Shown here: one piece after another, positions 1 to 11,089 of the stretch
Layout: every line of letters starts with the position of its first letter
Position numbering within the stretch: the stretch's first letter is position 1
Assembly: GCF_010726085.1 (NCBI RefSeq)
Contig: NZ_AP022560.1
Span: 3,100,001-3,164,000, forward strand
DNA length: 64,000 nucleotides
Source of the DNA: Mycolicibacterium moriokaense
GTDB taxonomy: Bacteria > Actinomycetota > Actinomycetes > Mycobacteriales > Mycobacteriaceae
Direction: 5' to 3'
The notes under the pieces: model-generated
Databases searched by the model: none
Told to the model about the DNA's origin: nothing
Seen by the model: the letters and a program-made list of their open reading frames with translations, nothing else
Made by a program: the position numbers and the translations under genes

Positions 1-461
1 TCTGGCAGTTCCGCAACGCGTGCGCGATCAGCCCCGGGCTGGGCTGTTACAACGTCCGCGACCCGCTGGACCTCGCGATCGTCGCGGCGGCGACGGCCGG
101 CGCCTGTATCGGGTTCCTGTGGTGGAATGCCGCGCCCGCCAAGATATTCATGGGCGACACGGGATCGCTCGCGCTCGGCGGCATCATCGCCGGGCTGTCG
201 GTGACGAGCCGCACCGAGATGCTTGCCGTCGTGCTCGGCGCGTTGTTCGTCGCCGAGGTCACCTCGGTGGTCGTGCAGATCCTGGCGTTCCGCACGACCG
301 GGCGCCGGGTGTTTCGGATGGCGCCGTTCCACCACCATTTCGAACTGGTGGGGTGGGCCGAAACCACTGTCATCATCCGCTTCTGGCTGTTGACCGCGAT
401 CGCCTGCGGACTCGGTGTCGCACTGTTCTACAGCGAGTGGCTCACCACCGTCGGCGCCTGA
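1..461 (+). CDS. mraY: MraY, phospho-MurNAc-pentapeptide transferase (3' part)
   Basis: C-terminal part of the integral membrane enzyme that transfers phospho-MurNAc-pentapeptide from UDP to undecaprenyl phosphate, forming lipid I. The reading frame is open from base 3, so the start lies outside the window. About 152 residues remain. They contain the family loop [14 protein letters not shown] and the FHHHFE motif, both part of the catalytic and nucleotide-binding face, separated by hydrophobic segments. The stop is 1 nt before the murD start, as expected inside a co-transcribed dcw operon. Confidence 0.97.
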   Translation, partial: WQFRNACAISPGLGCYNVRDPLDLAIVAAATAGACIGFLWWNAAPAKIFMGDTGSLALGGIIAGLSVTSRTEMLAVVLGALFVAEVTSVVVQILAFRTTGRRVFRMAPFHHHFELVGWAETTVIIRFWLLTAIACGLGVALFYSEWLTTVGA

Positions 462-462
462 C

Positions 463-1881
463 GTGAGCGATCTGGATCTGCTGGCGCCTGGGGCGCGCGT
501 GCTGGTGACCGGCGCGGGTATCACCGGCCGTTCGGTGAGTGCCGTGCTGGAGCCGACCGGGGTGCGGCTGACTATCTGCGACGACGATCCGCTGGCGCTG
601 CAACGTCTGATCACACCGGCGTCGGTGGTCACCGTCGCCGAGGCGCAGGCGAGCATTGCCGACTATGACCTCGTGGTGACGAGCCCCGGATTCCCGCCGA
701 CTGCACCCGTGCTGGCCGCCGCCGCCGACGCCGGGGTGCCGATCTGGGGCGACGTCGAATTGGCTTGGCGACTGGACAGTTCCGGCCGGTTCGGTCCGCC
801 GCGGAAGTGGCTCATCGTCACCGGAACCAACGGCAAGACGACCACGACATCGATGCTGCACGCCATGCTGGTCGCCGCGGGGCAACGGGCGGTGCTGTGC
901 GGCAACATCGGCAACCCCGTCATCGACGTGCTCGCCGAACCGTCCGATGTGCTGGCCGTCGAGCTGTCCAGCTTCCAACTGCACTGGGCGCCATCCGTGC
1001 GCCCGGAGGCGGGTGCCGTCCTCAACGTCGCCGAGGACCACCTGGACTGGCACGGCAGCATGGCGGCGTATGCCGGCGACAAGGCCCGGGTGCTCCAGGG
1101 CCGTGTCGCGGTGGTCGGTCTGGACGACCCCGTCGCCGCCGGACTCCTGGACACGGCCGCGGCCCCGGTGAAGGTCGGCTTCCGGCTGGGCGAGCCTGCG
1201 GCGGGCGAGCTCGGCGTGGTCGACGGGATGCTCGTCGACAACGCGTTCGGCGAACGGGTACCGCTGGCAGACACCGCATCGATTCCGGTTGCCGGGCCGG
1301 TTGGGGTGCTCGACGCGCTGGCCGCCGCGGCTCTGGCCCGCGCCGTCGGTGTGCCGCCCGCCCCGATCGCGGACGCGCTCGCCGGATTCCAGGTGGGAAG
1401 CCACCGCGCCGAGATCATCGGCGTCTATGACGGGGTCACCTACGTCGACGATTCCAAGGCCACCAATCCGCACGCCGCGCAGGCGTCGATCGCCGCGTAT
1501 CCGCGCGTGGTCTGGATCGCCGGCGGGTTGCTCAAGGGCGCCTCGGTCGACGACCTCGTGGCCACGGTGGCGAACCGGCTGGTCGGAGCGGTGCTGATCG
1601 GCCGCGACCGGGCACAGATCGCCGATGCGTTATCGCGACACGCCCCAGATGTCCCCGTTGTTGAGCCTGTGACGGGGGAGGATTTTGGGGTGCATGGGAA
1701 AGATGAGACTGGTGTGACTGGCGAGGCGGTGATGACGGCCGTCATCGAGGCCGCGTCCGGTCTCGCCCGACCTGGGGACACCGTCCTGCTGGCACCGGCC
1801 GGGGCATCCTTCGACCAGTTCAGCGGCTACGGCCATCGCGGTGACGCGTTTGCCGCCGCCGTGCGCGCTCTGTCCGGGTAG
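463..1881 (+). CDS. murD: MurD, UDP-MurNAc-L-alanine:D-glutamate ligase
   Basis: Cytosolic ATP-dependent ligase that adds D-Glu to UDP-MurNAc-L-Ala in peptidoglycan precursor synthesis. The product is 472 aa, a normal length. It has an N-terminal Rossmann-like domain ([13 protein letters not shown], near residue 10), the Mur-ligase P-loop [12 protein letters not shown] (near residue 124) and a C-terminal domain with [12 protein letters not shown], typical of MurD. I chose GTG at 463 because it follows the mraY stop by 1 nt and gives the conserved N-terminus; an upstream in-frame start would lie inside mraY. Confidence 0.97.
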   Translation: MSDLDLLAPGARVLVTGAGITGRSVSAVLEPTGVRLTICDDDPLALQRLITPASVVTVAEAQASIADYDLVVTSPGFPPTAPVLAAAADAGVPIWGDVELAWRLDSSGRFGPPRKWLIVTGTNGKTTTTSMLHAMLVAAGQRAVLCGNIGNPVIDVLAEPSDVLAVELSSFQLHWAPSVRPEAGAVLNVAEDHLDWHGSMAAYAGDKARVLQGRVAVVGLDDPVAAGLLDTAAAPVKVGFRLGEPAAGELGVVDGMLVDNAFGERVPLADTASIPVAGPVGVLDALAAAALARAVGVPPAPIADALAGFQVGSHRAEIIGVYDGVTYVDDSKATNPHAAQASIAAYPRVVWIAGGLLKGASVDDLVATVANRLVGAVLIGRDRAQIADALSRHAPDVPVVEPVTGEDFGVHGKDETGVTGEAVMTAVIEAASGLARPGDTVLLAPAGASFDQFSGYGHRGDAFAAAVRALSG

Positions 1882-1885
1882 CGCA

Positions 1886-3424
1886 ATGAGCAACATCCTG
1901 ACCCGATTGCGGCTCCGCAGGACGGGTGACGACACACCGGCGCAGGATGCGGCGGTCGCGAAGGGGCCGCGTACCCGGTTCGGCGCCTGGCTTGGCAGGC
2001 CGATGACGTCGTTCCACCTCATCATCGCGGTGGCGACGCTGCTGGTGATCCTGGGCTTGACGATGGTGCTCTCCGCGTCCGGCGTGTACTCCTATGACAC
2101 GGACGGGTCGCCGTGGATGGTGTTCGCCAGGCAGCTGCTGTGGACCGTGGTCGGGCTCTTCGCCTTCTATGTCGCGATGCGGATGCCCATTCAGTTGATG
2201 CGCAACCTGGCGTTCACCGGATTCGCCGTCACGATCATCCTGCTGATCCTGGTGCTGATCCCCGGAATCGGCAAGGTGGCCAACGGTTCTCGCGGTTGGT
2301 TCGTCATCCACGGCTTTTCGATGCAGCCGTCGGAACTGGCCAAGATCGCGTTCCTGATCTGGGGGGCGCACCTGCTGGCCGCGCGGCGCATGGAGCGCGC
2401 GTCGCTGCGCGAGATGTTGATCCCGCTGGTGCCTGCGGCGGTCGTCGCCCTGGCGCTCATCGTCGCCCAGCCGGACCTCGGGCAGACGGTGTCGCTGGGC
2501 ATCATCCTGCTCGGTCTGCTCTGGTACGCCGGCCTGCCGCTGCGGGTGTTCGTCTCGTCGCTGCTGGCGGTCCTCGTCTCGGCGGCGGCGCTGGCCATGG
2601 CCGAGGGTTATCGCTCCGACCGGGTGATGTCGTGGCTGAACCCGGGCGCCGACACCCAGGGGGCGGGCTATCAGGCCCGACAGGCGCGTTTCGCGCTGGC
2701 CAACGGTGGTTTCTTCGGCGACGGACTGGGGCAGGGCACCGCCAAGTGGAACTACCTGCCCAACGCCCACAACGACTTCATCTTCGCCATCATCGGTGAG
2801 GAACTAGGGTTCGTCGGGGCGGCGGGCCTGCTGTGCCTGTTCGGGCTGTTCGCCTACACCGGCATGCGGATCGCCCGTCGCTCGGCCGATCCCTTCCTGC
2901 GTCTGCTGACCGCCACCGCCACCCTGTGGGTGATGGGGCAGGTGTTCATCAACGTCGGCTATGTGGTGGGCCTGCTGCCGGTGACCGGGCTGCAGCTGCC
3001 GCTCATCTCGGCCGGTGGAACATCAACGGCGACAACGCTTTTGATGATCGGGATCATGGCAAACGCCGCCCGGCACGAACCCGAGGCGGTGGCCGCGCTG
3101 CGGGCGGGCCGCGACGACAAGGTCAACCGGCTGCTGCGACTGCCGCTACCGGCGCCCTATGTGCCCACCCGTACCGAGGCGCTGCGCGACCGGCTGGGTA
3201 CGCGCGGTGCGAAGGGCAAGGCGCGTGCGGAGGCCAAGACCAAGAAGGAACCGCGCCCGCGTCCGGCATCGCGGACGACCAGGACCGCCCGCAAGCCCGC
3301 CCGGGAGAACCGGCGCCAAACCGCTACGGCCGGCAGGGCCGTGCGAGCCCCAAGGCATCATGGAGACGGCCATGATCGGAGAGGCCGACGGGTTCGCACA
3401 CTGGAAGGTCAGCGTTACGGGTGA
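1886..3424 (+). CDS. ftsW: FtsW, SEDS-family septal peptidoglycan glycosyltransferase
   Basis: Polytopic SEDS protein of the divisome that polymerises lipid II together with its cognate class b PBP. The product is 512 aa with about 10 hydrophobic segments. Family motifs are visible: [21 protein letters not shown] ([12 protein letters not shown]) and the C-terminal [10 protein letters not shown]. The start ATG lies 4 nt after the murD stop. After the last membrane segment there is a tail of about 110 residues, very rich in Arg, Lys and Ala. Long FtsW tails are known in mycobacteria, where they bind FtsZ, but this sequence looks low-complexity. Confidence 0.96.
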   Translation: MSNILTRLRLRRTGDDTPAQDAAVAKGPRTRFGAWLGRPMTSFHLIIAVATLLVILGLTMVLSASGVYSYDTDGSPWMVFARQLLWTVVGLFAFYVAMRMPIQLMRNLAFTGFAVTIILLILVLIPGIGKVANGSRGWFVIHGFSMQPSELAKIAFLIWGAHLLAARRMERASLREMLIPLVPAAVVALALIVAQPDLGQTVSLGIILLGLLWYAGLPLRVFVSSLLAVLVSAAALAMAEGYRSDRVMSWLNPGADTQGAGYQARQARFALANGGFFGDGLGQGTAKWNYLPNAHNDFIFAIIGEELGFVGAAGLLCLFGLFAYTGMRIARRSADPFLRLLTATATLWVMGQVFINVGYVVGLLPVTGLQLPLISAGGTSTATTLLMIGIMANAARHEPEAVAALRAGRDDKVNRLLRLPLPAPYVPTRTEALRDRLGTRGAKGKARAEAKTKKEPRPRPASRTTRTARKPARENRRQTATAGRAVRAPRHHGDGHDRRGRRVRTLEGQRYG

Positions 3425-4578
3425 AACGCACGGTTTCGGACCCTCGGGGGCAACAGCGGGGGATATCCGTGGTGCTCGCGGGCGGTGGGACGGCAGGCCA
3501 TGTCGAACCGGCGATGGCGGTGGCCGACGCCCTGCGAGCAATCGACCCTGACGTGCGGATCACCGCGCTGGGCACCGAGCGCGGCCTGGAAACCCGGCTG
3601 GTGCCCGAACGCGGCTATCACCTGGAACTGATCACGCCGGTCCCGCTTCCGCGCAAACCGTCCGCCGACCTGGCCCGGCTGCCGATGCGGATTCGTCGGG
3701 CGGTACGCCAGACCCGTGCGGTCTTCGCCGACGTCGACGCCGACGTCGTCATCGGATTCGGCGGCTACGTCGCGCTGCCCGCCTATCTGGCCGCCCGGCG
3801 CGGGCTCCGACACAGACCCGTCCCGGTGGTGATCCACGAGGCCAATGCCCGCGCGGGCTGGGCCAACAAGGTCGGCGCCCGGTCGGCGCAACGGGTGCTG
3901 TCCGCGGTGTCCAATCCGGGCCTGCGCGCCGTCGAGGTGGTCGGGGTGCCGGTGCGCGCCGCGATCACGGCGTTGGACCGCGCCGCACTGCGCGCCGAGG
4001 CCCGCGCGCACTTCGGGTTCGCCGATGACGCCAAGGTGTTGCTGGTGTTCGGCGGTTCACAGGGCGCGCAGTCGCTCAACCGGGCGGTCTCGGCCGCCGC
4101 CAAAGACCTTGCCGTGGCGGGCATCTCCGTGCTCCATGCACACGGTCCGAAGAACACTCTCCAGCTGCGGCAGCCCGCCGAGGGGGACCCGCCGTACGTC
4201 GCCGTGCCGTACCTGGACCGGATGGACCTCGCCTATGCGGCAGCCGATCTCGCGATCTGCCGGTCCGGGGCCATGACGGTCGCCGAGGTGACGGCGGTCG
4301 GACTGCCTGCGGTGTATGTGCCGCTGCCGATCGGCAATGGGGAACAGCGACTCAACGCCCTGCCCGTGGTGAACGCCGGAGGCGGCATCCTCGTCGACGA
4401 CGCCGACCTGTCGCCGCAGTTCGTCTCCGACACTGTCACCGACTTGTTCAGCACGCCAGGGAAATTGGAGGCGATGACGGCGGCCGCCGCGCTGGCCGGC
4501 CATCGCGACGCCGCGCAGAAAGTGGCCGAGGTCGCCCTCGAGGTCGCCCGCGCATCGACCCGAAAGAGCCTGCGGTGA
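3421..4578 (+). CDS. murG: MurG, lipid II synthase (GlcNAc transferase)
   Basis: Peripheral membrane GT-B glycosyltransferase that transfers GlcNAc from UDP-GlcNAc to lipid I, giving lipid II. The product is 385 aa. The N-terminal glycine-rich loop [11 protein letters not shown] is preceded by about 20 extra residues. The acceptor-side motif [11 protein letters not shown] and the C-terminal UDP-GlcNAc region ([19 protein letters not shown], then GNGEQRLNA) are intact. GTG at 3421 overlaps the ftsW stop by 4 nt, consistent with translational coupling. Confidence 0.97.
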   Translation: MKRTVSDPRGQQRGISVVLAGGGTAGHVEPAMAVADALRAIDPDVRITALGTERGLETRLVPERGYHLELITPVPLPRKPSADLARLPMRIRRAVRQTRAVFADVDADVVIGFGGYVALPAYLAARRGLRHRPVPVVIHEANARAGWANKVGARSAQRVLSAVSNPGLRAVEVVGVPVRAAITALDRAALRAEARAHFGFADDAKVLLVFGGSQGAQSLNRAVSAAAKDLAVAGISVLHAHGPKNTLQLRQPAEGDPPYVAVPYLDRMDLAYAAADLAICRSGAMTVAEVTAVGLPAVYVPLPIGNGEQRLNALPVVNAGGGILVDDADLSPQFVSDTVTDLFSTPGKLEAMTAAAALAGHRDAAQKVAEVALEVARASTRKSLR

Positions 4579-6029
4579 ACCAGAAGCCATTGCCCGACGA
4601 GCTGCAGCGCGTGCACATGGTCGGCATCGGGGGAGCGGGCATGTCGGGAATCGCCCGCATCCTGCTGGACCGCGGCGCCATGGTGTCCGGCTCGGATGCC
4701 AAGGAGTCGCGCGGTGTGGTGGCGCTGCAGGCGCGCGGCGCGTCGATCCGGATCGGCCACGACGAGTCCTCGCTGGACCTGCTGCCGGGCGGGCCGACGG
4801 CCGTCATCACCACGCATGCCGCCATCCCCAAGACGAATCCCGAACTGGTCGAGGCCCGCAGGCGCGGCATACCGGTGATTCTGCGGCCGGTCGTGCTCGC
4901 CAAGTTGATGGCCGGGCACACGACGCTGATGGTGACCGGTACCCACGGCAAGACGACGACGACCTCGATGCTGATAGTCAGCCTGCAGCACTGCGGGTTC
5001 GATCCGTCGTTCGCGGTCGGCGGGGATCTCGGCGAGGCGGGCACCAACGCCCACCACGGCAGCGGCGACTGTTTCGTCGCGGAGGCCGACGAGAGCGACG
5101 GCTCGCTGCTGGAGTACAGCCCCGACATCGCGGTAGTGACCAACATCGAGGCCGACCACCTCGACTTCTTCGGCACCGTGGAGGCCTACCGCGCGGTGTT
5201 CGACGACTTCGTCGAGCGCATCAAACCCGGTGGCGCCCTTGTGGTCTGCGTCGACGACCCCGGCGGGGCGGCGCTCGCCGATCGCACCGAGGCGCTCGGC
5301 ATCCGCGTGCTGCGCTACGGCAGCGACCCGGCCACGGCGACCGACGCCACCCTGTTGAGCTGGGAGCAACACGACACCGGCGCCGTCGCGCACGTGCGGT
5401 TGGCTGGCGACCCCCAACCGTGGGTGATGCGGCTGGCGGTGCCCGGTAGGCACATGGCGCTCAATGCACTGGGCGCGCTGCTGGCCGCGGTGAACGCCGG
5501 GGCGCCTGTCGACGCCGTGCTCGACGGCCTCGCCGGGTTCGAAGGGGTGCGCAGGCGGATGGAACTCGTGGGCACCGTGAACCGCGCGCGTGTCTTCGAT
5601 GACTACGCGCACCACCCGACCGAGGTCCGTGCCAACCTGAACACCCTGCGGACGGTGGCGGGAAACGGCCGGTCGATCGTGGTATTCCAGCCCCACTTGT
5701 ATTCGCGTACAAAGGCTTTCGCGAAGGAGTTCGCGCAGGCGCTGGACCAGGCGGATGAAGTGTTCGTGCTGGACGTCTATGCGGCCCGCGAACAACCGAT
5801 CGCCGGGGTGAGCGGCGCGATCATCGCCGAACACGTCACCGTGCCCGTCACCTACATTCCGGACTTCTCGGCGGTCGCCGAGCGCGTCGCCGAATCGGTT
5901 CGGCCGGGCGATGTCGTCGTCACCATGGGAGCGGGCGATGTCACCATGCTCGGTCCGGAGATCGTGAACGCCCTGCGGGTCAGGGCCAACCGCGGTGCGC
6001 CCGGTGGGCAGGGGGCGGTGCCGGGATGA
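4575..6029 (+). CDS. murC: MurC, UDP-MurNAc:L-alanine ligase
   Basis: Cytosolic ligase that adds the first peptide residue, L-Ala, to UDP-MurNAc. The product is 484 aa. It has the N-terminal UDP-binding loop [11 protein letters not shown], the ATP-binding loop [12 protein letters not shown] near residue 120, the EADESDGS metal/carbamate region, and the [10 protein letters not shown] motif of the C-terminal domain that is diagnostic for MurC. GTG at 4575 overlaps murG by 4 nt, and the stop overlaps ftsQ by 4 nt. Confidence 0.97.
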   Translation: MNQKPLPDELQRVHMVGIGGAGMSGIARILLDRGAMVSGSDAKESRGVVALQARGASIRIGHDESSLDLLPGGPTAVITTHAAIPKTNPELVEARRRGIPVILRPVVLAKLMAGHTTLMVTGTHGKTTTTSMLIVSLQHCGFDPSFAVGGDLGEAGTNAHHGSGDCFVAEADESDGSLLEYSPDIAVVTNIEADHLDFFGTVEAYRAVFDDFVERIKPGGALVVCVDDPGGAALADRTEALGIRVLRYGSDPATATDATLLSWEQHDTGAVAHVRLAGDPQPWVMRLAVPGRHMALNALGALLAAVNAGAPVDAVLDGLAGFEGVRRRMELVGTVNRARVFDDYAHHPTEVRANLNTLRTVAGNGRSIVVFQPHLYSRTKAFAKEFAQALDQADEVFVLDVYAAREQPIAGVSGAIIAEHVTVPVTYIPDFSAVAERVAESVRPGDVVVTMGAGDVTMLGPEIVNALRVRANRGAPGGQGAVPG

Positions 6030-7069
6030 CGGACCCGAACGGGCCCACCCAGCCCAACGAGTCCACCGACGCGACCGAATCACCCGAGCCGGCCGTGCCG
6101 CCCGACGCCTCGCCCGCCGGAGCCGAGCCCGCAGGCACCGACACCAACGCGGAGCCGGCGCCCGACGACACCCCGGCGGGGACCCCCGACGGCGGGGCAG
6201 CGGCGGCAGAAAGGCAGACAACAGAGGCGCAGCCGACGCCCCCGGCCGCGGAAACCGACTTCGAGGGACCCCGGCGCCGCGCCCGCCGCGAGCGCGAGGA
6301 GCGCCGCGCGGCCCAGGCCCGCGCCATGGCCATCGAAGAGGCCCGGCGCGCCGCCAAGCGCCGCGCCACCGGCACCGACAACACGAGAAAGCTTGGGCGC
6401 GGCGCGGTTCGAGGCCTCAAGGCGCTCATGTGGTCCGCGCTGATCAGCGTGATCGTCGTCGGGCTCGGCCTGCTGCTGTACTTCACGCCGATCATGTCGG
6501 CACGCAACATCGTCATCGTCGGGCTCGGCGCGCTGACGCAGGAAGAGGTCACCAACGCGGTGGCGGTTGCCCCCGGGACGCCGCTGCTGCAGGTCAACAC
6601 CGACGCAGTCGCCGAGCGGGTGGCCGCGATCCGGCGCGTCGCCAGCGTGCGGGTCCAGCGCGAGTATCCGTCCACCCTGCGCGTGACCGTCGTCGAACGG
6701 GTGCCGGTGGTGGTCAAGGACTATCCCGACGGGCCGCACCTGTTCGACCGCGACGGCGTGGATTTCGCGATCGCCCCGCCGCCGCCCGGCGTCCCGTACC
6801 TCGACACCACCAACCCCGGGCCCGACGACCCGCCCACCAAGGCGGCGCTCGAGGTCATGACGTCACTGCGTCCGGAGGTGGCCGCCCAGGTCGCCCGCGT
6901 CGACGCGCCCTCGGTCGCAGGGATCACCCTGCAGCTCACCGACGGCCGCCAGGTGATCTGGGGGACCACCGACCGCACCGAGGAGAAGGCGCTCAAGCTC
7001 GCGGCGTTGCTCACTCAGCCGGGCAAGACGTACGACGTCTCGAGCCCGGACCTGCCGACAGTGAAATAA
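6026..7069 (+). CDS. ftsQ: FtsQ, divisome membrane protein with POTRA domain
   Basis: Bitopic division protein linking early and late divisome components. The product is 347 aa. Residues 1-80 are acidic and rich in Pro, Ala and Thr. Residues 81-125 are a highly basic Arg/Ala stretch, probably cytosolic. One membrane span covers about 134-154. The extracytoplasmic POTRA domain begins near 158 ([12 protein letters not shown]), followed by the FtsQ beta domain ([17 protein letters not shown]). The ATG overlaps the murC stop by 4 nt. It is the last gene of the tightly coupled dcw run before a 177-nt gap. Confidence 0.95.
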   Translation: MTDPNGPTQPNESTDATESPEPAVPPDASPAGAEPAGTDTNAEPAPDDTPAGTPDGGAAAAERQTTEAQPTPPAAETDFEGPRRRARREREERRAAQARAMAIEEARRAAKRRATGTDNTRKLGRGAVRGLKALMWSALISVIVVGLGLLLYFTPIMSARNIVIVGLGALTQEEVTNAVAVAPGTPLLQVNTDAVAERVAAIRRVASVRVQREYPSTLRVTVVERVPVVVKDYPDGPHLFDRDGVDFAIAPPPPGVPYLDTTNPGPDDPPTKAALEVMTSLRPEVAAQVARVDAPSVAGITLQLTDGRQVIWGTTDRTEEKALKLAALLTQPGKTYDVSSPDLPTVK

Positions 7070-7156
7070 ATCCCCGAGAAATCTTTGCGTGCGTGTCGGC
7101 GCGCCTGCACGGATCACCCGCGGGCGCACCCTACCGTTCTGGTTGCGCGGAACAAC

Positions 7157-7172
7157 TTGACATAACTATAAC
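7157..7172 (+). promoter_or_regulatory. Candidate ftsZ promoter elements
   Basis: The ftsQ-ftsZ gap holds TTGACA at 7157-7162 and an overlapping TATAAC at 7167-7172. They cannot be the -35 and -10 of one promoter because only 4 nt separate them. Either TTGACA pairs with a weak -10 near 7180, or TATAAC is a -10 without a good -35. The AT-rich patch stands out in a GC-rich gap and fits an ftsZ-specific promoter. Which element is used cannot be decided from sequence. Confidence 0.4.
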
Positions 7173-7246
7173 CCTCTGGTTGAGGTTGAGAGTTTGCCAA
7201 GGCGTTCCGCGTGTCGACAGCCAACCTGGGAGGAAAGGGCGATCCG

Positions 7247-8380
7247 ATGACCCCCCCGCATAACTACCTCGCCGTGATCAAGGTCGTCGGCATCGGCGGC
7301 GGCGGCGTCAACGCCGTCAACCGGATGATCGAGCAGGGCCTCAAGGGCGTTGAGTTCATCGCCATCAACACCGACGCGCAGGCGTTGTTGATGAGCGATG
7401 CCGACGTCAAGCTCGACGTCGGCCGCGACTCCACGCGCGGGCTCGGCGCCGGCGCCGACCCCGAGGTCGGGCGTAAGGCCGCCGAGGACGCCAAGGACGA
7501 CATCGAGGAACTGCTGCGAGGCGCCGACATGGTGTTCGTCACCGCGGGCGAGGGCGGTGGCACCGGTACCGGTGGCGCGCCCGTCGTCGCGACGATCGCG
7601 CGCAAGCTGGGTGCGTTGACCGTCGGTGTGGTCACGCGGCCGTTCTCCTTCGAAGGCAAGCGCCGTAGCAACCAGGCCGAGGCCGGCATCGTCGCGCTGC
7701 GCGAGAGCTGCGACACCCTGATCGTCATCCCCAATGACCGTCTGCTGCAGATGGGGGATGCCGCGGTGTCGCTGATGGACGCCTTCCGAAGCGCCGACGA
7801 GGTGCTGCTCAACGGCGTGCAGGGCATCACCGACCTGATCACCACTCCCGGCCTGATCAACGTCGACTTCGCCGACGTCAAGGGCGTGATGAGCGGGGCG
7901 GGCACGGCCTTGATGGGCATCGGGTCGGCGCGCGGCGACGGGCGAGCGCTCAAGGCCGCCGAGATCGCGATCAACTCGCCGCTGCTCGAGGCCTCGATGG
8001 AGGGCGCCCAGGGCGTGCTGCTGTCGGTGGCCGGCGGCAGTGACCTCGGCCTGTTCGAGATCAACGAGGCGGCCTCGCTGGTCCAGGAGGCTGCGCACGC
8101 CGACGCCAACATCATCTTCGGCACCGTCATCGACGACTCGCTTGGCGACGAGGTCCGTGTCACCGTGATCGCCGCGGGATTCGACTCGCAAGGGCCGGGG
8201 CGTAAGCCGGTGGTCAGCTCGGGTCAGACGATTGCCTCGGGTTCCGCGGGCAAGGTGACCTCACAGCTGTTCGAGCCGGCCGACGCCGTCAGTGTGCCCG
8301 TGCACACCAACGGCGCCACGGTGAGCATCGGCGGGGACGACGACGACGACGTCGATGTGCCGCCGTTCATGCGCCACTGA
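7247..8380 (+). CDS. ftsZ: FtsZ, tubulin-like cell-division GTPase
   Basis: Cytosolic GTPase that polymerises into the Z ring. The product is 377 aa. The tubulin signature GGGTGTGG is at residues 103-110, with the N-terminal nucleotide loop [12 protein letters not shown] variable Gly/Ser linker and an acidic run ([11 protein letters not shown]) form the C-terminal peptide that contacts SepF and other partners. ATG 7247 is chosen because an AGGAAAGGG ribosome site precedes it by about 8 nt and the N-terminus ([15 protein letters not shown]) matches mycobacterial FtsZ; a start 36 nt upstream is possible. Confidence 0.98.
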   Translation: MTPPHNYLAVIKVVGIGGGGVNAVNRMIEQGLKGVEFIAINTDAQALLMSDADVKLDVGRDSTRGLGAGADPEVGRKAAEDAKDDIEELLRGADMVFVTAGEGGGTGTGGAPVVATIARKLGALTVGVVTRPFSFEGKRRSNQAEAGIVALRESCDTLIVIPNDRLLQMGDAAVSLMDAFRSADEVLLNGVQGITDLITTPGLINVDFADVKGVMSGAGTALMGIGSARGDGRALKAAEIAINSPLLEASMEGAQGVLLSVAGGSDLGLFEINEAASLVQEAAHADANIIFGTVIDDSLGDEVRVTVIAAGFDSQGPGRKPVVSSGQTIASGSAGKVTSQLFEPADAVSVPVHTNGATVSIGGDDDDDVDVPPFMRH

Positions 8381-8402
8381 CGTCGCAGCGATACTGGCGG
8401 AC

Positions 8403-9110
8403 GTGAGTGTTCGTATTCGCCGCGTGACCACCACCCGCGCCGGTGGCGTGTCCGCACCGCCGTTCGACACCTTCAACCTCGGCGATCACGTCGGCGACGA
8501 CCCCGCCGCAGTGGCCGCTAATCGTAAGCGGCTCGCCGCGGCGATAGGGCTGGGCGATGACGGTGTGGTGTGGATGAACCAGGTGCACGGCGATCGGGTC
8601 GTCGTCGTCGACGAACACCCGGGCTCACCCGTCGACGACGCCGATGCGTTGGTCACCACCACACCGCGATTGGCCTTGGCGGTGGTGACCGCCGATTGTG
8701 TGCCGGTCTTGCTCGGCGATGCGCGCGCGGGAGTGGTGGGCGCCGCTCACGCCGGACGGGTGGGCGCGCAGAACGGTGTCGTGCTGCGCACCGTTGAGGC
8801 GATGCTCGACGTCGGCGCACACGTCGAGGACATCTCGGTGTTGCTCGGTCCGTCGGTGAGCGGGCGCAATTACGAGGTTCCCGCGGCGATGGCCGAGGAG
8901 GTGGAGACGACCCTTCCTGGCAGTCGCACCACCACGGCCAAAAAGACCCCCGGCTTGGATCTGCGGGCCGGAATCGCCAGGCAGTTAACGGATTTGGGGA
9001 TCACGGCGATCGACATCGACCCTCGTTGCACGGTCGAGGACCGCAATCTGTTCAGCCACCGCCGCGATGCGCCGACGGGTCGGCTGGCGTCCCTGGTGTG
9101 GATGGAATGA
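8403..9110 (+). CDS. pgeF: PgeF/YfiH-family peptidoglycan-editing (polyphenol oxidase-like) protein
   Basis: Member of the former DUF152 or multicopper-oxidase-like family. E. coli PgeF removes mis-incorporated L-Ser from UDP-MurNAc precursors, and other members bind purine nucleosides. The product is 235 aa. Conserved pieces are visible: TTRAGGVSAPPFDTFNLGDHVGDD near the N-terminus, the zinc-site region TADCVPVLLGD followed by GAAHAGRVG, and CTVEDRNLFSHRRD at the C-terminus. GTG 8403 follows ftsZ by 22 nt. Lying between ftsZ and yggS is its usual actinobacterial position. The substrate here is inferred. Confidence 0.88.
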   Translation: MSVRIRRVTTTRAGGVSAPPFDTFNLGDHVGDDPAAVAANRKRLAAAIGLGDDGVVWMNQVHGDRVVVVDEHPGSPVDDADALVTTTPRLALAVVTADCVPVLLGDARAGVVGAAHAGRVGAQNGVVLRTVEAMLDVGAHVEDISVLLGPSVSGRNYEVPAAMAEEVETTLPGSRTTTAKKTPGLDLRAGIARQLTDLGITAIDIDPRCTVEDRNLFSHRRDAPTGRLASLVWME

Positions 9111-9856
9111 CCAGCACTGTGGCGACTCGCGAAACCGAATTAGCGGATGCGCTGACCGCGATCCGGGCCCGGCTGTCCGCGGCGGCCGAGGCCGCCGGGC
9201 GCAATTCCGATGAAATCGAATTACTCCCGGTTACCAAATTCTTCCCGGCCACCGATGTGGCAATTCTGCACCAATTGGGTTGCGACGCTTTTGGCGAATC
9301 ACGCGAGCAGGAAGCCGTGAACAAAACCGCCGAAGTCGCCAATCTTGTGGGCGGTGCTCCCATTCGCTGGCACATGGTCGGCCGGATCCAGCGCAATAAG
9401 GCGCGCTCGATAGCCGGGTGGGCGTACGCCGCGCACTCCGTCGACAGCCTGCGCATCGTCGAGGCACTCGACCGCGCGGCGACGCAGGCGCTCGACGAGG
9501 GGCATCGTGCCGCGCCGCTTCGCATCTATATACAGGTCAGCCTCGACGGAGACCCGAACCGCGGCGGTGTGGACATCGGTGACCCCGCGGCCGTCGATGA
9601 GCTGTGCGCCGCCGCCGATGCCGGTGTGGGGCTGGAGTTCGTTGGGCTGATGGCCATTCCGCCGTTGGAAGCCGACGTCGACGCGGCCTTCGCCCGTTTG
9701 CAGTCCGAGCTCGCGCGGGTCCAGCGCAGCTACCCCCAGCGTCTCGGATTGTCCGCAGGAATGTCCGGCGATCTCGAGGTGGCGGTGAAACACGGCTCAA
9801 CGTGTGTGCGTGTCGGTACCGCGCTATTGGGACAACGTCCTCTAACGTCACCATGA
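9107..9856 (+). CDS. YggS/PLPBP-family pyridoxal-phosphate homeostasis protein
   Basis: Alanine-racemase-like TIM-barrel protein that binds PLP but has no established enzymatic activity; the family maintains PLP balance. The product is 249 aa. The PLP lysine lies in LLPVTKFFPATDV, followed by FGESREQE and HMVGRIQRNK, both hallmarks of the family. The phosphate-binding region is near the C-terminus (LSAGMSGDLEVAVKHGSTCVRVGTALLG). ATG 9107 overlaps the pgeF stop by 4 nt. Confidence 0.93.
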   Translation: MTSTVATRETELADALTAIRARLSAAAEAAGRNSDEIELLPVTKFFPATDVAILHQLGCDAFGESREQEAVNKTAEVANLVGGAPIRWHMVGRIQRNKARSIAGWAYAAHSVDSLRIVEALDRAATQALDEGHRAAPLRIYIQVSLDGDPNRGGVDIGDPAAVDELCAAADAGVGLEFVGLMAIPPLEADVDAAFARLQSELARVQRSYPQRLGLSAGMSGDLEVAVKHGSTCVRVGTALLGQRPLTSP

Positions 9857-9917
9857 GTAGTCACTCCAGTCACATCATCATCACAGACACCAGAGCGACA
9901 GGTAGAAGGGTCGAGCG

Positions 9918-10562
9918 ATGAGCACACTCCACAAGGTCAAGGCGTATTTCGGTATGGCGCCGATGGATGACTACGAGGACGAGTACTACGAAGACGACGA
10001 CCGCGGCACCTCGCGCGGCTACTCGCGCCGCTCGCGCGAGGACCGGTTCGAGGACCGGTTCGACGGCGACGGCTACGGGCGCGGTTACGACGACCGCGAA
10101 TACGACGACGGTCCCGGCTACCGCGGTGGGTACCGCGACGAGGACCGCTTCGAGGGCAGGCTGCGCGGTCCGCGTGAGTTCGAGCGGCCGTCCTCGCGGC
10201 TGGGTGCGCTCCGCGGCTCGACTCGTGGGGCGCTCGCAATGGATCCGCGCCGGATGGCCGAACTCTTCGAGGCGGGCAGCCCGCTTTCGAAGATCACCAC
10301 GCTGCGTCCCAAGGACTACAGCGAGGCGCGCACCATCGGTGAGCGGTTCCGCGACGGCACCCCCGTCATCATGGACCTTGTGACCATGGACAACGCCGAC
10401 GCCAAGCGGCTGGTCGACTTCGCGGCCGGGCTTGCGTTCGCCCTGCGCGGCTCCTTCGACAAGGTCGCCACCAAGGTCTTCCTGTTGTCGCCCGCCGATA
10501 TCGACGTCACGGCCGAGGAACGTCGCCGCATCGCCGAAGCCGGCTTTTACGCCTATCAGTAG
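9918..10562 (+). CDS. sepF: SepF, FtsZ membrane anchor
   Basis: Cell-division protein that tethers FtsZ polymers to the membrane in bacteria lacking FtsA. The product is 214 aa. The N-terminal helix [13 protein letters not shown] is the membrane-anchor segment. Residues about 15-90 are a charged linker dominated by Asp, Glu, Arg, Tyr and Gly. The folded SepF domain runs from about 110 to 205, with [27 protein letters not shown] purine-rich AGAAGG site precedes the ATG. The gene lies 61 nt after yggS. Confidence 0.95.
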   Translation: MSTLHKVKAYFGMAPMDDYEDEYYEDDDRGTSRGYSRRSREDRFEDRFDGDGYGRGYDDREYDDGPGYRGGYRDEDRFEGRLRGPREFERPSSRLGALRGSTRGALAMDPRRMAELFEAGSPLSKITTLRPKDYSEARTIGERFRDGTPVIMDLVTMDNADAKRLVDFAAGLAFALRGSFDKVATKVFLLSPADIDVTAEERRRIAEAGFYAYQ

Positions 10563-10570
10563 CTGACCGC

Positions 10571-10594
10571 CGGCGCCGATCAGCCTCGGCGCCG
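10571..10594 (+). terminator. GC-rich hairpin after sepF
   Basis: A perfect 9-bp inverted repeat: arm 10571-10579, loop of 6 nt, arm 10586-10594, starting 9 nt after the sepF stop. No T tract follows, as is common for mycobacterial terminators. It could end or attenuate sepF transcripts before yggT. Confidence 0.5.
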
Positions 10595-10697
10595 TCCGTG
10601 AACGAGGCAGGTAGGCTGGCGGAGCGCGCCAGCGCCCGGCCATCGGTTGTCGGGTTGGTGCCTGTATCCAATGTCACACGTAGTGAGGTCGGCTTAG

Positions 10698-10988
10698 TTG
10701 GCGCTCTTCTTCGACATCCTGGGCTTCGCCCTGTTCGTGTTCTGGCTGCTGCTGATCGCCCGCGTCGTGGTCGAGTTCATCCGCTCGTTCTCCCGTGACT
10801 GGCAGCCCAAGGGAGCGACAGTCGTGATCCTGGAACTGATCATGACCCTGACAGACCCGCCGGTGAAGCTGCTGCGCCGGCTGATTCCGCAGCTCACGAT
10901 AGGTGCCGTGCGCTTCGACCTGTCCATCATGGTGCTGCTGCTGGTGGCGTTCATCGGCATGCAGCTGGCATTCGGCGCGGCGGTCTGA
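10698..10988 (+). CDS. YggT-family small membrane protein
   Basis: The product is 96 aa with two hydrophobic spans (about residues 3-25 and 73-93). Between them is the family motif LTDPPVKLLRRLIPQ. YggT proteins sit in division clusters of Gram-positive bacteria; a role in membrane or division is inferred from context, and the biochemical function is unknown. The start is TTG at 10698, supported by a TGAGGT ribosome site 8-9 nt upstream and the conserved N-terminus ALFFDILGFALF. Confidence 0.85.
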   Translation: MALFFDILGFALFVFWLLLIARVVVEFIRSFSRDWQPKGATVVILELIMTLTDPPVKLLRRLIPQLTIGAVRFDLSIMVLLLVAFIGMQLAFGAAV

Positions 10989-11044
10989 GAAGCGCCCGCC
11001 GGACGCCGATTCTTTGGTCGGCGACGGGCTAACCGGGGCGTTTG

Positions 11045-11089
11045 CCGCGGTCGATATTCGTCAGTCGAATCGCTCAACGCCGACCGCGG
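11045..11089 (+). terminator. Nested stem-loop between yggT and wag31
   Basis: Outer arms 11045-11053 and 11081-11089 are perfectly complementary (9 bp). Inside them a second hairpin forms from 11056-11060 and 11066-11070 with a 5-nt loop. An AT-rich run follows (about 11090-11118). It could be a terminator for the sepF-yggT transcript or a structured leader of wag31. The remaining gap to 11227 also has a TACACT hexamer at 11182-11187 as a possible -10. Confidence 0.4.
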